DNA from: an uncultured Saprospiraceae bacterium
GTDB taxonomy: Bacteria > Bacteroidota > Bacteroidia > Chitinophagales > Saprospiraceae
Length of the DNA stretch: 56,279 bases
Assembly (NCBI GenBank): GCA_937921825.1
Contig: CAKZVK010000047.1
Coordinates: forward strand, 1 to 56,279
Reading direction: 5' to 3'
Positions within the stretch are counted from its first letter, which is position 1. Every line of letters begins with the position of its first letter. Of the stretch, positions 25,963-34,299 are shown piece after piece. A program made the position numbers and the translations under genes. The notes below the pieces were generated by a model. It saw only the letters and a program-made list of their open reading frames with translations, ran no database searches and was not told the origin of the DNA.

Positions 25963-27504
25963 GTGCAAGACAAAAAAGACTATCTAAATAAACTGACAGC
26001 TTCTGCCAAAATAGGTGGAGGTGAAAACAGAATAGCAAAGCAGCATGCAAAAGGCAAACTAACTGCCCGAGAAAGAATTCACTTGTTGCTCGATGATGGG
26101 TCTTTTGATGAAATAGGAATTTTGGTTACCCATAGGACTAAGGACTTCGGAATGGAAGACCAGATCTTTTATGGTGATGGTGTAGTCACAGGACATGGCA
26201 CTATAGATGGTAGGCAGGTCTATGTTTTTGCGCAAGACTTTACGGTCTTTGGAGGTTCACTATCTGAGACACATGCTGAGAAGATCTGCAAGATTATGGA
26301 CCTAGCCATGAAGACGGGATTGCCTCTTATCGGTCTTAATGATTCTGGAGGAGCACGTATACAAGAAGGTGTCCGTTCACTTGGAGGCTATGCGGATATC
26401 TTTTATAGAAATGTCATGGCTTCCGGTGTAATCCCACAGATCTCAGCGATCATGGGGCCTTGTGCTGGTGGTGCAGTATACTCGCCAGCGATGACGGACT
26501 TTACGATCATGGTAGAGCAATCCAGCTACATGTTCGTCACAGGACCTAACGTCGTCAAAACTGTAACAAATGAGGAAGTCACCTCAGAGGAGCTTGGCGG
26601 TGCCAGTACACATTCTACCAAGTCTGGTGTGACACATCTAACGGCGGCTAATGATCTCGACTGCATCAACCAAGTCAAAAAACTCCTAAGCTACCTTCCT
26701 CAAAACTGTGAAGAAAAACCCACTTCACTACCTTATGAACTTGGAGATGAATACAGAGATGAACTAGAGGGCATCATTCCTGATGTCGCGACTAAACCTT
26801 ACGATATCAAAGCAGTTATCAATGGCATCGTAGACTCTGAGACCTTTTTTGAGATTCATAAAGACTACGCAGAGAATATCGTTGTGGGTTTTGCGAGATT
26901 GGGCGGAAGGAGTATCGGGATCGTTGCGAACCAGCCGATGAGTTTAGCAGGTTGCCTAGATGTAAACTCTTCTAAGAAGGCTGCTAGGTTCACTAGAACT
27001 TGCGACTGTTTTAATGTTCCACTGCTAGTACTAGTAGATGTCCCAGGCTTCTTACCTGGTACAGATCAAGAATGGAATGCTATTATAACTAATGGCGCTA
27101 AATTACTCTATGCTCTTAGTGAAGCCACTGTGCCGAGAGTCTCTCTGATTACTAGAAAAGCTTATGGAGGGGCTTATGATGTTATGAACTCTAAGCACAT
27201 TGGAGCTGATCTTAATTTTGCCTGGCCGTCAGCGGAGATTGCGGTTATGGGTGCTAAAGGTGCTTCTGAGATTATATTTAGAAAGGAGATATCTTCTGCA
27301 GATGATCCAGCAGCTAAACTGGCAGAAAAGGAAAAAGAGTATGCCGATCTTTTTGCTAATCCATACAGTGCTGCTCAGCGCGGCTTCATAGACGAAGTCA
27401 TCATGCCCAGAGACACTAGGCGTAAACTGATCAAAGCGTATAATCTCTTAGAAACAAAAGCTGTCAGCCTGCCTAAGAAAAAGCATGGCAACATTCCTCT
27501 ATAG
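25963..27504 (+). CDS. Acyl-CoA carboxylase carboxyltransferase (propionyl-CoA carboxylase beta-like)
   Basis: 513 residues, the length of PccB-type carboxyltransferases. Two crotonase-like halves are visible: [23 protein letters not shown] and [12 protein letters not shown] in the first, [13 protein letters not shown] and [11 protein letters not shown] in the second; these Gly-rich turns make the CoA and biotin oxyanion pockets. The start is GTG. It probably carboxylates propionyl-CoA to (S)-methylmalonyl-CoA with the carrier and carboxylase upstream. Acetyl-CoA or methylcrotonyl-CoA as substrate cannot be fully excluded. Confidence 0.94.
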   Translation: MQDKKDYLNKLTASAKIGGGENRIAKQHAKGKLTARERIHLLLDDGSFDEIGILVTHRTKDFGMEDQIFYGDGVVTGHGTIDGRQVYVFAQDFTVFGGSLSETHAEKICKIMDLAMKTGLPLIGLNDSGGARIQEGVRSLGGYADIFYRNVMASGVIPQISAIMGPCAGGAVYSPAMTDFTIMVEQSSYMFVTGPNVVKTVTNEEVTSEELGGASTHSTKSGVTHLTAANDLDCINQVKKLLSYLPQNCEEKPTSLPYELGDEYRDELEGIIPDVATKPYDIKAVINGIVDSETFFEIHKDYAENIVVGFARLGGRSIGIVANQPMSLAGCLDVNSSKKAARFTRTCDCFNVPLLVLVDVPGFLPGTDQEWNAIITNGAKLLYALSEATVPRVSLITRKAYGGAYDVMNSKHIGADLNFAWPSAEIAVMGAKGASEIIFRKEISSADDPAAKLAEKEKEYADLFANPYSAAQRGFIDEVIMPRDTRRKLIKAYNLLETKAVSLPKKKHGNIPL

Positions 27505-27579
27505 CAAACAGAGTTCTTCTGATCTTCAATTGCTTTAGTTGCTTTAGATCTACAGTAGCAAAGGAAAGTTAATTTTAGT

Positions 27580-27610
27580 TTGTAACTCGTAGAAATTAAT
27601 TGTACATTTG
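27580..27610 (+). promoter_or_regulatory. Promoter of the toxin-antitoxin pair
   Basis: TTG (27580-27582), 20 nt, then TACATTTG (27603-27610), an exact match to the Bacteroidota TTG/TAnnTTTG consensus. The ATG is 17 nt after the -7 box, so the leader would be about 10 nt. Confidence 0.7.
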
Positions 27611-27620
27611 AATTGTACAA
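27598..27620. promoter_or_regulatory. Direct repeats overlapping the promoter (candidate antitoxin operator)
   Basis: AATTGTACA occurs at 27598-27606 and 27611-27619, 13 bp apart. The second copy extends to the palindrome TTGTACAA (27613-27620). The repeats flank and overlap the -7 box, the place expected for autorepression by a Phd/VapB-type antitoxin. Confidence 0.5.
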
Positions 27621-27627
27621 AATAATA

Positions 27628-27924
27628 ATGGAGCTTACAATTTCGATATCAGATTTTAGAGAAAATATCAAGCAGTATCTCGAAGATGTTGCTAATGGTA
27701 AGATTATACTCCTCTCCAAAAGAGGCAAAGTGATTGCAAGAATAGCTCCTGAGTCCCTCAGCAATAGCGAAGAAGAACAGGCTTACAAGCAAAGACTCAA
27801 GGACTACAAAAAAGGGGGCATTACTATTAATGATAATATCGTAGACCAGCCACTTAAGGATCTAGACTATATAGATGATTCTCTTTACAATCCACCTTCT
27901 ATAGCTGCTGAGCCTGATGCCTAA
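27628..27924 (+). CDS. Phd/YefM-like antitoxin
   Basis: 98 residues. ISISDFRENIKQYLEDVANGKIILLSKRGKVIARIAP has the strand-helix-strand pattern of Phd/YefM-type antitoxins, whose N-terminus binds DNA as a dimer. The acidic tail from about residue 50 would wrap the toxin. I use the ATG, since the start 15 bp upstream is a TTG. It overlaps the PIN toxin gene by 8 bp. Confidence 0.83.
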   Translation: MELTISISDFRENIKQYLEDVANGKIILLSKRGKVIARIAPESLSNSEEEQAYKQRLKDYKKGGITINDNIVDQPLKDLDYIDDSLYNPPSIAAEPDA

Positions 27925-28321
27925 GCAAAAACTACTTGTAGATACCCACTATCTTATCTGGGATCTGATGGGCCATGATCGATTTTCTAGCAAGATGGAT
28001 AAGCTCCTCAGAGCTAATACTGACAACTGCTACTTCTCTCCTATCTCCTATTGGGAAATAGGAATGCTAGTAGGTAAAAAAAGAATCACCTTACCAGTTA
28101 CGATCAAGCAGTTCTTTGAAGACCTAACTAAGAAGCGATCTTATAAAACCTTACCTATCAATGCAGCTATTGGAGATATTACCCGTCGATTTTCTAATAC
28201 CATTAATGGTGATCCTGCAGATAGAATCATAGTTGCTACTGCCATGGCTTACGAGGCGCAACTCATTACACAAGATCAGAATTTGTTGTCACTGCCTTTT
28301 GTAGAGTCGATAGACATTTAA
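27917..28321 (+). CDS. PIN-domain toxin (VapC-like)
   Basis: 134 residues making a whole PIN ribonuclease domain. The metal-binding acids are Asp9 (LLVDTHYLIW), Glu47 (SYWEIGML), Asp99 and Asp102 (GDPADRIIVATA) with Asp120 near the end. Such toxins cut tRNA or rRNA; the target here is unknown. Overlap with the antitoxin gene and the tight promoter show a complete two-gene module, set between metabolic genes on the same strand. Confidence 0.87.
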   Translation: MPKQKLLVDTHYLIWDLMGHDRFSSKMDKLLRANTDNCYFSPISYWEIGMLVGKKRITLPVTIKQFFEDLTKKRSYKTLPINAAIGDITRRFSNTINGDPADRIIVATAMAYEAQLITQDQNLLSLPFVESIDI

Positions 28322-28483
28322 TTCCTAAGGGTGCTCCATTTTGTTGCCCTAACAATCTACAGTTTCCTTAGTTAGCTTTTCAACAAAGAAATAATAGAAA
28401 CTAAGAAACCAGTCCAATGCTTTGCTCCTTTAGATGCTGCACGATATATTGTATCTTGATGTTTTTTACTAGCCTCATACAAA

Positions 28484-29296
28484 ATGGACTTTAAGCATTT
28501 CTTAGTCACAGTTAATAATAAGGTAGCTACCGTAAGCATGAATAGACCCGATAAGTCTAATGCTCTAACTTTAGAAATGTGGAAAGAACTGGAGCAAGTA
28601 TTCAACTATGTATCAGAGCTGCCAGAAGCAAGGGTCGTAATCCTCAAAGGAGAAGGCAAAAATTTCTGTGCGGGCATGGACCTTAGTGTATTCATGGGGA
28701 TTCCCTCTCTCATAGAGGCCACTGACGAAGAGCAAAAAAGAAAAAACCTTAAAGCTTTTATTGCTGGTCTCCAAGCTAATATTACCTCTATAGAAAAATG
28801 CAAAGTGCCCGTCATCGTTGCCATCCATGGAGCATGTATAGGTGGGGGTATTAATATCGCTACAGCCTGCGACATGATCTACACATGTGATGAGACTTTC
28901 ATCAGCATCAAGGAAATAGACTTAGGAATAGTGGCAGACATTGGCGTCTTACAAAGACTACCTAGAACTATGAGCCCTATGAAGGTCAAAGAACTAAGCT
29001 ACACTGGAAGAAACATTTCTGGAAGTGAAGCCAAAGAACTACGCATGGTGAATGACAATTATAAAACCAAAGAAGAGCTTTTCGAAAAAGTAGAAGAGCT
29101 TGCAAAAACAATAGCTTCAAAAGCTCCAATCGTTATAAGAGGCATCAAGCAGGTCATGTATGAACAAAGAAATATGACAATCACTGAAGCGCTTGATCAT
29201 ATGGCGGAATACAATTCGCGCAACTTATATTCAGCAGATCTAGCCGAAGCGATGACGGCCTATATGGCAAAGAGAAAGCCTGTATTTGAGGACTAA
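28484..29296 (+). CDS. Crotonase-family enzyme, dienoyl-CoA isomerase-like
   Basis: 270 residues. GKNFCAGMDLS (58-67) and GACIGGGINIATACD (116-130) are the CoA oxyanion-hole segments. KEIDLGIVADIGVLQRLP strongly resembles delta(3,5)-delta(2,4)-dienoyl-CoA isomerase, where a Glu and an Asp eight residues on are the acid-base pair; here they are Glu144 and Asp152. A third acidic residue of the rat enzyme (Asp176) seems to be Asn124 here, by my alignment from memory. It probably works on double bonds of unsaturated fatty acids in beta-oxidation. Plain enoyl-CoA hydratase activity is the alternative. Confidence 0.85.
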   Translation: MDFKHFLVTVNNKVATVSMNRPDKSNALTLEMWKELEQVFNYVSELPEARVVILKGEGKNFCAGMDLSVFMGIPSLIEATDEEQKRKNLKAFIAGLQANITSIEKCKVPVIVAIHGACIGGGINIATACDMIYTCDETFISIKEIDLGIVADIGVLQRLPRTMSPMKVKELSYTGRNISGSEAKELRMVNDNYKTKEELFEKVEELAKTIASKAPIVIRGIKQVMYEQRNMTITEALDHMAEYNSRNLYSADLAEAMTAYMAKRKPVFED

Positions 29297-29404
29297 ATTA
29301 TTACCCAATTAATCCCTAATTGATTTTCAAAAATTCAATGCCTTTTCGATATCTGAACAAGTAGCTATTCTTACTAGTTTATACTTTGTACTCATAAAAA
29401 CTAT

Positions 29405-30472
29405 ATGATACTAAATTTCTTAGTTAGCCTACTCTCTATTATACTTCTATTCATACTGTTAGTGGTAGTTATAGGTTATCTCCTTTCTTGTAAACCTTAT
29501 AAAGGACCTAAGACAGAGCACTTCGACGGTAAGAAATTTATAAATCCCAGCAGACGTCCTGCTAATGGACTCAAAGAAGTCGGCGAATATGGCCGCACTA
29601 GAAATCCTGATAAGTGGCGATTTGTAGCAGACGCAGAACACGAAAACAGAAACGTCCCTTCTCCCAAAGAAGACAGAATTCAATACACCTTTATCAACCA
29701 CAGTACTTTTCTCATCCATATAGCTGGACTCAATATATTAACTGACCCTATTTGGTCTGAACGTTGCTCGCCTTTTCAGTGGGCAGGCCCGAAACGAATG
29801 CGACCACCAGGTATAGCCTTTGAAAATTTGCCTCATATAGATTTAGTGCTGCTAAGCCATAATCATTATGATCACCTCGACAAGAATACCATCAAAAGAT
29901 TAGTAAAAAAATACAACCCTACTTTCATTGCACCATTAGGCTTGTCACATCTGCTCCATAAGTACGGCTGTAAAGAAGTCCATGAATTAGATTGGTGGAA
30001 AGAGACTAATTATAAGCAACTAAAAATAAAGGCTACACCAGCCAACCATTTTTCAAGTAGAGGCATTTTTGATAGAGACAAAACTTTGTGGGCTGGGTAT
30101 ATCATATCTACAGATAAGGAAAAGATCTACTATGCCGGAGACACAGGTTATTCCGAGGTCTTCAAGACTATAGGTCAGAAAGAGGGCCCCTTTGACTTGT
30201 CATTTATTCCTATAGGCGCTTACTTACCAAAATGGTTTATGTCACCTATCCATATCTCACCAGACCAATCTGTCTTAGTACACCAAGATGTAAAATCCAA
30301 ACGTAGTGTAGCTATGCACTTTGGCACCTTTCCTCTTGCAGACGACAATCCAGAAAGGTCTAAGCAGGAGTTGAGTCAGCATAAAGAAGAAGCTGGTCTC
30401 AGTGATTCAGAATTCATGGTGCCTATGGAAGGCCAGACCTATCTTCTAGACAATAATGACGAGAGGCTGTAG
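29405..30472 (+). CDS. MBL-fold metallohydrolase, NAPE-PLD-like, membrane-anchored
   Basis: 355 residues. A hydrophobic N-terminus (about 5-27) followed by Cys29 anchors it in the inner membrane or serves as a signal. The metallo-beta-lactamase fold has HNHYDHLD (His152, His154, Asp156, His157), a later YYAGDTGYS and a final MHFGTFPLA. The order is that of N-acyl-phosphatidylethanolamine phospholipase D/RomA-like enzymes. The substrate may be a phospholipid or N-acyl amine; not certain. Located between the crotonase and methylmalonyl-CoA mutase genes, same strand, but with gaps of about 105 bp on each side. Confidence 0.82.
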   Translation: MILNFLVSLLSIILLFILLVVVIGYLLSCKPYKGPKTEHFDGKKFINPSRRPANGLKEVGEYGRTRNPDKWRFVADAEHENRNVPSPKEDRIQYTFINHSTFLIHIAGLNILTDPIWSERCSPFQWAGPKRMRPPGIAFENLPHIDLVLLSHNHYDHLDKNTIKRLVKKYNPTFIAPLGLSHLLHKYGCKEVHELDWWKETNYKQLKIKATPANHFSSRGIFDRDKTLWAGYIISTDKEKIYYAGDTGYSEVFKTIGQKEGPFDLSFIPIGAYLPKWFMSPIHISPDQSVLVHQDVKSKRSVAMHFGTFPLADDNPERSKQELSQHKEEAGLSDSEFMVPMEGQTYLLDNNDERL

Positions 30473-30576
30473 GCTTTTCGACTATAAACTTAGGTCTATA
30501 ACTTATAAGAATTTTCTGACTCAATAAGCCTCTTGTTATCAGCCAAGGAATATTTGAAAATAGATATCTTAGCATC

Positions 30577-33500
30577 ATGAGAAAACTATTTGATGGCTTT
30601 GAGAAAGTAAGCAAAGAAGAGTGGCTAGAAAAAGTGGAAGCTGACCTAAGGAATGGAACCTTAGAAGGCCTAAACTGGGAAGCCGAAGAGGAACTCATAT
30701 TCTCACCTTTCTTTCATGGAGAAGAATTCACACCTAGGAAATCAGAACTAGATAGCCACAAGAAAAACAATTCTTGGATCTTATGTGAGGAGATAACAGA
30801 CCTCACACCTGATAGTGCAAATAGGAGCATCATCACTGCCCTCAATGCTGGCGCCACTGGCATACACCTCAGCACTCTCGATTCTCTTACTAAAAAAGAT
30901 CTTGATACCTTTCTGAAAGAAGTACAACATGAGTGGATTCATAATTCCTTTGAGTGCAGCTATACAAAACTAGATAACCTACTAACTAATCTAAAAGTTG
31001 TCGTCGAAGCCAAAAACCAAAATCCCTCACTGGTCTCTGGGAGCATAAAAGTATCTGGCCTTACATCCCAGAAAGAACTAAAAAGCTGTCTTCAAAAAAT
31101 CGCATCTCAGTTTCCTAAGTTCAAACTCATAGGCAACCCCTCTACTCCAGAACAGTCTACAATAGAACAACTCAAAGCAATTGCAGCTAATCTAGAAAAA
31201 CTCTGCGCGAGCTGCAGTATAGAAGAACTAAACCACCTAGAAATTATCATCCACATAGATGAACGATACTTTCATAGCATATGTAAGCTGAGAGCTATCA
31301 AAATCATCTGGGGCAAACTACTACAGAAATATGGTCATGACAGCGCTGTGCCACTGACCCTAAGAGGGATACTGTCCAAAGAAAAATTTGTCGCCGACAG
31401 CAACACTAATAAAATAAAACTCACTTGCCAGACGATGACTGCTATTCTAGGAGGTATCGATATCTTGGTCATTCCTTCATCAGCTGTGGAAGAGGAATCA
31501 AGTGATGCAAAATTTGAAAGCAGAATCTCTAGAAACATCAGCCACATCTTACAGTCTGAAAGTTATCTAGACAGAGTCAAAGATCCTGGTGCCGGCAGTT
31601 ACTTCATTGAAGCTTTCACGAATGAACTAGTCAGCAAGGCATGGCCTGAAAGCACAACTGCTATCACTACTAATTCGACAAGTAAAGAGGGCAGTAATGA
31701 AACTCCGGAGGGTATTACTATTAAGTCAGCCTACAACTATACAGACCTGGCACAGATCGAACATCTAGGTTTTGTCTCAGGCATAGCACCTTACCTGAGA
31801 GGCCCCTACTCTTCTATGTACAGCGGGAGACCTTGGACCATAAGACAGTATGCGGGCTTCTCTACGGCAGAAAAAAGCAATGCATTCTATAGAAGAAATT
31901 TGGCACAAGGACAAAAAGGTCTATCAGTGGCTTTTGATCTTGCCACACATAGAGGATATGATTCAGATCACGAACGAGTAGTCGGAGACGTCGGAATGGC
32001 TGGTGTCGCTATAGATAGTGTAGAGGACATGAAGATTTTATTTGACCAGATTCCTTTAGATAAGATGTCAGTGTCTATGACCATGAATGGTGCCGTCATT
32101 CCTATTATGGCTTTTTATATTGTAGCAGCAGAAGAACAAGGTGTAGACCAGTCTGCTCTCAGTGGGACTATTCAAAATGACATCTTGAAGGAATTCATGG
32201 TCAGGAATACCTACATCTATCCCCCAGCAGAATCGATGAGGATAGTAGGTGACATTTTTGAGTACACCTCACAGCAGATTCCTAAATTTAATTCCATAAG
32301 TATCTCTGGTTATCACATGCATGAGGCAGGAGCACCTGCGCATCTAGAGCTAGCATTTACTCTAGCTGACGGTCTAGAGTACATTAAGACAGGTATTGCT
32401 GCAGGATTAAAAGTAGATGACTTTGCACCACGTCTTTCATTCTTCTGGGGTATAGGCATGAACCACTTTATGGAGATCGCTAAGATGCGAGCAGCCAGAT
32501 TGCTATGGGCTAAAATCGTCAAACAATTCAATCCAAGCAATCCAAAGTCAATGTCCCTCAGGACACATTGCCAAACCTCAGGCTGGAGCCTCACAGCCCA
32601 AGATCCATTTAATAATATAGCACGGACGACTATAGAAGCGCTTGCAGCTGTATTTGGAGGTACTCAATCTCTACATACCAATTCTCTAGACGAAGCCTTA
32701 GCCTTACCGACGGACTTCTCTGCAAAGATTGCGAGAGATACGCAGAAATATATTCAGAGCGATATAACAGCTACACAGGTAGTAGATCCTTGGGGTGGTT
32801 CTTATTATATAGAATCACTGACACATGAACTGGCACAGAAGGCTTGGAAAATTATAGAAGAAATAGAAGAGCTCGGTGGCATGGCTAAAGCCATAGAACA
32901 GGGCTTTCCCAAAATGCGGATAGAAGAAGCAGCCGCCAAGAAGCAAGCTAGAATAGATAGCGGAAAGGATGAAATAATTGGAGTCAACATCTACAAAAAT
33001 TCTGATCACTCAGACATAGAGGTTTTGGAAGTAGACAACTCCGCAGTAAGAAAAAGCCAGTTAGAAAGATTAGCTGAAGTAAAATCCAACAGAGATACTG
33101 CCAATGTCAAAGCAGCCTTAGAAGCACTAGCCACTTGTGCAGAAACAGGCAAGGGCAATCTTCTAGAAAAGGCGATCATCGCAGCCAGACTAAGAGCCAC
33201 TCTGGGAGAAATCTCTGATGCGATGGAACGCCATTTTGGAAGATACCGTGCGACTCATAAAACTATACAAGGAGCCTATATGAATGAAATCACTGACAAC
33301 CAAGAGTTCCAGAAGGCCCGTGAGCTTACAGATCAATTTGCAGAGAAAGAAGGTCGACGACCACGAATCATGATTGCTAAGCTAGGTCAGGATGGTCATG
33401 ACAGAGGGGCAAAGATCATAGCAACCAGCTTTGCCGATTTAGGCTTTGATGTGGATATAGGTCCTCTATTCCAGACGCCAGCAGAAGCTGTCCGACAGGC

Positions 33501-33750
33501 CGCAGAGAATGATGTACACATCTTAGGCATCTCTTCTTTAGCCGCAGGGCATAAGACCTTAGTGCCACAAGTCATAGCTGAACTAGAAAAAATAGGAAGA
33601 CCAGATATCATGACTATAGTCGGAGGTGTAATTCCACCTCAAGATTATCAGTTTCTCTTTGATGCTGGGGTATTAGGAGTATTTGGACCTGGAACGATTA
33701 TCTCAGAAGCCGCCATTTCAATACTAGAAATCATGCTATCAGATTCTTAA
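30577..33750 (+). CDS. Methylmalonyl-CoA mutase, fused small and large subunits
   Basis: 1057 residues. Residues 1-370 match the small subunit MutA (start [17 protein letters not shown], end [17 protein letters not shown]) but lack its B12-like domain. Residues from about 378 are a full catalytic MutB: Tyr425 and Arg543 match Tyr89 and Arg207 of the Propionibacterium enzyme, which set methylmalonyl over isobutyryl substrate, and His580 matches His244. The C-terminal B12 domain has DGHDRG with His941 as the cobalt ligand. It isomerises (R)-methylmalonyl-CoA to succinyl-CoA. With the carboxylase genes at 22-27 kb it completes most of the propionyl-CoA route; no MeaB chaperone or epimerase is in view. 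Confidence 0.93.
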   Translation: MRKLFDGFEKVSKEEWLEKVEADLRNGTLEGLNWEAEEELIFSPFFHGEEFTPRKSELDSHKKNNSWILCEEITDLTPDSANRSIITALNAGATGIHLSTLDSLTKKDLDTFLKEVQHEWIHNSFECSYTKLDNLLTNLKVVVEAKNQNPSLVSGSIKVSGLTSQKELKSCLQKIASQFPKFKLIGNPSTPEQSTIEQLKAIAANLEKLCASCSIEELNHLEIIIHIDERYFHSICKLRAIKIIWGKLLQKYGHDSAVPLTLRGILSKEKFVADSNTNKIKLTCQTMTAILGGIDILVIPSSAVEEESSDAKFESRISRNISHILQSESYLDRVKDPGAGSYFIEAFTNELVSKAWPESTTAITTNSTSKEGSNETPEGITIKSAYNYTDLAQIEHLGFVSGIAPYLRGPYSSMYSGRPWTIRQYAGFSTAEKSNAFYRRNLAQGQKGLSVAFDLATHRGYDSDHERVVGDVGMAGVAIDSVEDMKILFDQIPLDKMSVSMTMNGAVIPIMAFYIVAAEEQGVDQSALSGTIQNDILKEFMVRNTYIYPPAESMRIVGDIFEYTSQQIPKFNSISISGYHMHEAGAPAHLELAFTLADGLEYIKTGIAAGLKVDDFAPRLSFFWGIGMNHFMEIAKMRAARLLWAKIVKQFNPSNPKSMSLRTHCQTSGWSLTAQDPFNNIARTTIEALAAVFGGTQSLHTNSLDEALALPTDFSAKIARDTQKYIQSDITATQVVDPWGGSYYIESLTHELAQKAWKIIEEIEELGGMAKAIEQGFPKMRIEEAAAKKQARIDSGKDEIIGVNIYKNSDHSDIEVLEVDNSAVRKSQLERLAEVKSNRDTANVKAALEALATCAETGKGNLLEKAIIAARLRATLGEISDAMERHFGRYRATHKTIQGAYMNEITDNQEFQKARELTDQFAEKEGRRPRIMIAKLGQDGHDRGAKIIATSFADLGFDVDIGPLFQTPAEAVRQAAENDVHILGISSLAAGHKTLVPQVIAELEKIGRPDIMTIVGGVIPPQDYQFLFDAGVLGVFGPGTIISEAAISILEIMLSDS

Positions 33751-33810
33751 GCAGAATTTATATCTACTCAGAATGTCATAGAAATGTCACAGAAAACTTT
33801 GCCTTTTCTT

Positions 33811-33839
33811 TTGTTCGATAGAGAAGTATAATAGATTTG
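33811..33839 (+). promoter_or_regulatory. Promoter of the cytochrome-like lipoprotein
   Basis: TTG (33811-33813), 18 nt, TAGATTTG (33832-33839). The -7 box fits TAnnTTTG exactly; the ATG is 17 nt further on. Confidence 0.6.
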
Positions 33840-33856
33840 CCAAAAATAGCTTACTT

Positions 33857-34228
33857 ATGAAACTTAACTTTCTATTCATTGCTCTCCTACTCGGTACAGC
33901 ATTTATAATGAACTCATGTGGTGATGATGAAGAACCTATGGAAGAATGCGAGACTACAGACTTAACTTATACTAATTATGCTGCATCTATACTGAATGCA
34001 TCCTGTGCAACATCTAATTGTCACGCAGATGGTAACGAGGGTTTTGCTCGTTTTAGCCTCGAAGGCTATGCCAATACAAGCGCAGCTGTAAGTTTTGGCA
34101 GGATAGTAGGTGCAATAAATCATGATGATGGCTTCTTACCGATGCCTTATCCTATTGGTTCTGAAAAACTAGACCAATGCGATATAGACAAGCTGACAGC
34201 ATGGATCAATGATGGAGCACCAGAATAA
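33857..34228 (+). CDS. Cytochrome c-like lipoprotein with a CX4CH motif
   Basis: 123 residues. The signal ends at NSC with Cys21 as lipid site. ILNASCATSNCHADG holds Cys50-x4-Cys55-His56, a spaced form of the CxxCH haem c motif; LPMPYPIGSEK gives Met96 as a possible second haem ligand, and LDQCDIDKLTAWINDGAPE is the usual last helix of such Bacteroidota proteins. If haem attaches, it is a periplasmic electron carrier. If not, it is a cytochrome-derived domain. A strong terminator follows. Confidence 0.72.
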   Translation: MKLNFLFIALLLGTAFIMNSCGDDEEPMEECETTDLTYTNYAASILNASCATSNCHADGNEGFARFSLEGYANTSAAVSFGRIVGAINHDDGFLPMPYPIGSEKLDQCDIDKLTAWINDGAPE

Positions 34229-34251
34229 AAAAAGCAATATCTATCAACTAG

Positions 34252-34287
34252 AAAGCTGAATTCAATTTTTTGAGTTCAGCTTTTTTT
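34252..34287 (+). terminator. Rho-independent terminator
   Basis: AAAGCTGAATTCAA (34252-34265) pairs with TTGAGTTCAGCTTT (34270-34283) with one U-G pair and a TTTT loop, followed by more T to 34287. It ends the cytochrome-like gene and, read backwards, may also serve the type B T9SS gene. Confidence 0.8.
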
Positions 34288-34299
34288 GTACTGGATTTA

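Noticed and set aside
25621-25968. 115-residue minus-strand frame and similar long frames opposite etfA, purL and mutB
   Set aside because: They lie fully inside well-supported genes and show no family pattern, signal peptide or own promoter; shadows of the coding strand.
22176-27504. Housekeeping acetyl-CoA carboxylase (accABCD)
   Set aside because: The single ~510-residue carboxyltransferase is of PccB type, not AccA plus AccD, and methylmalonyl-CoA mutase is nearby.
27529-27548. Tandem TTGCTTTAG repeat before the toxin-antitoxin promoter
   Set aside because: Only two copies of 9 bp, upstream of the promoter, with no symmetry or further copies; can be chance.
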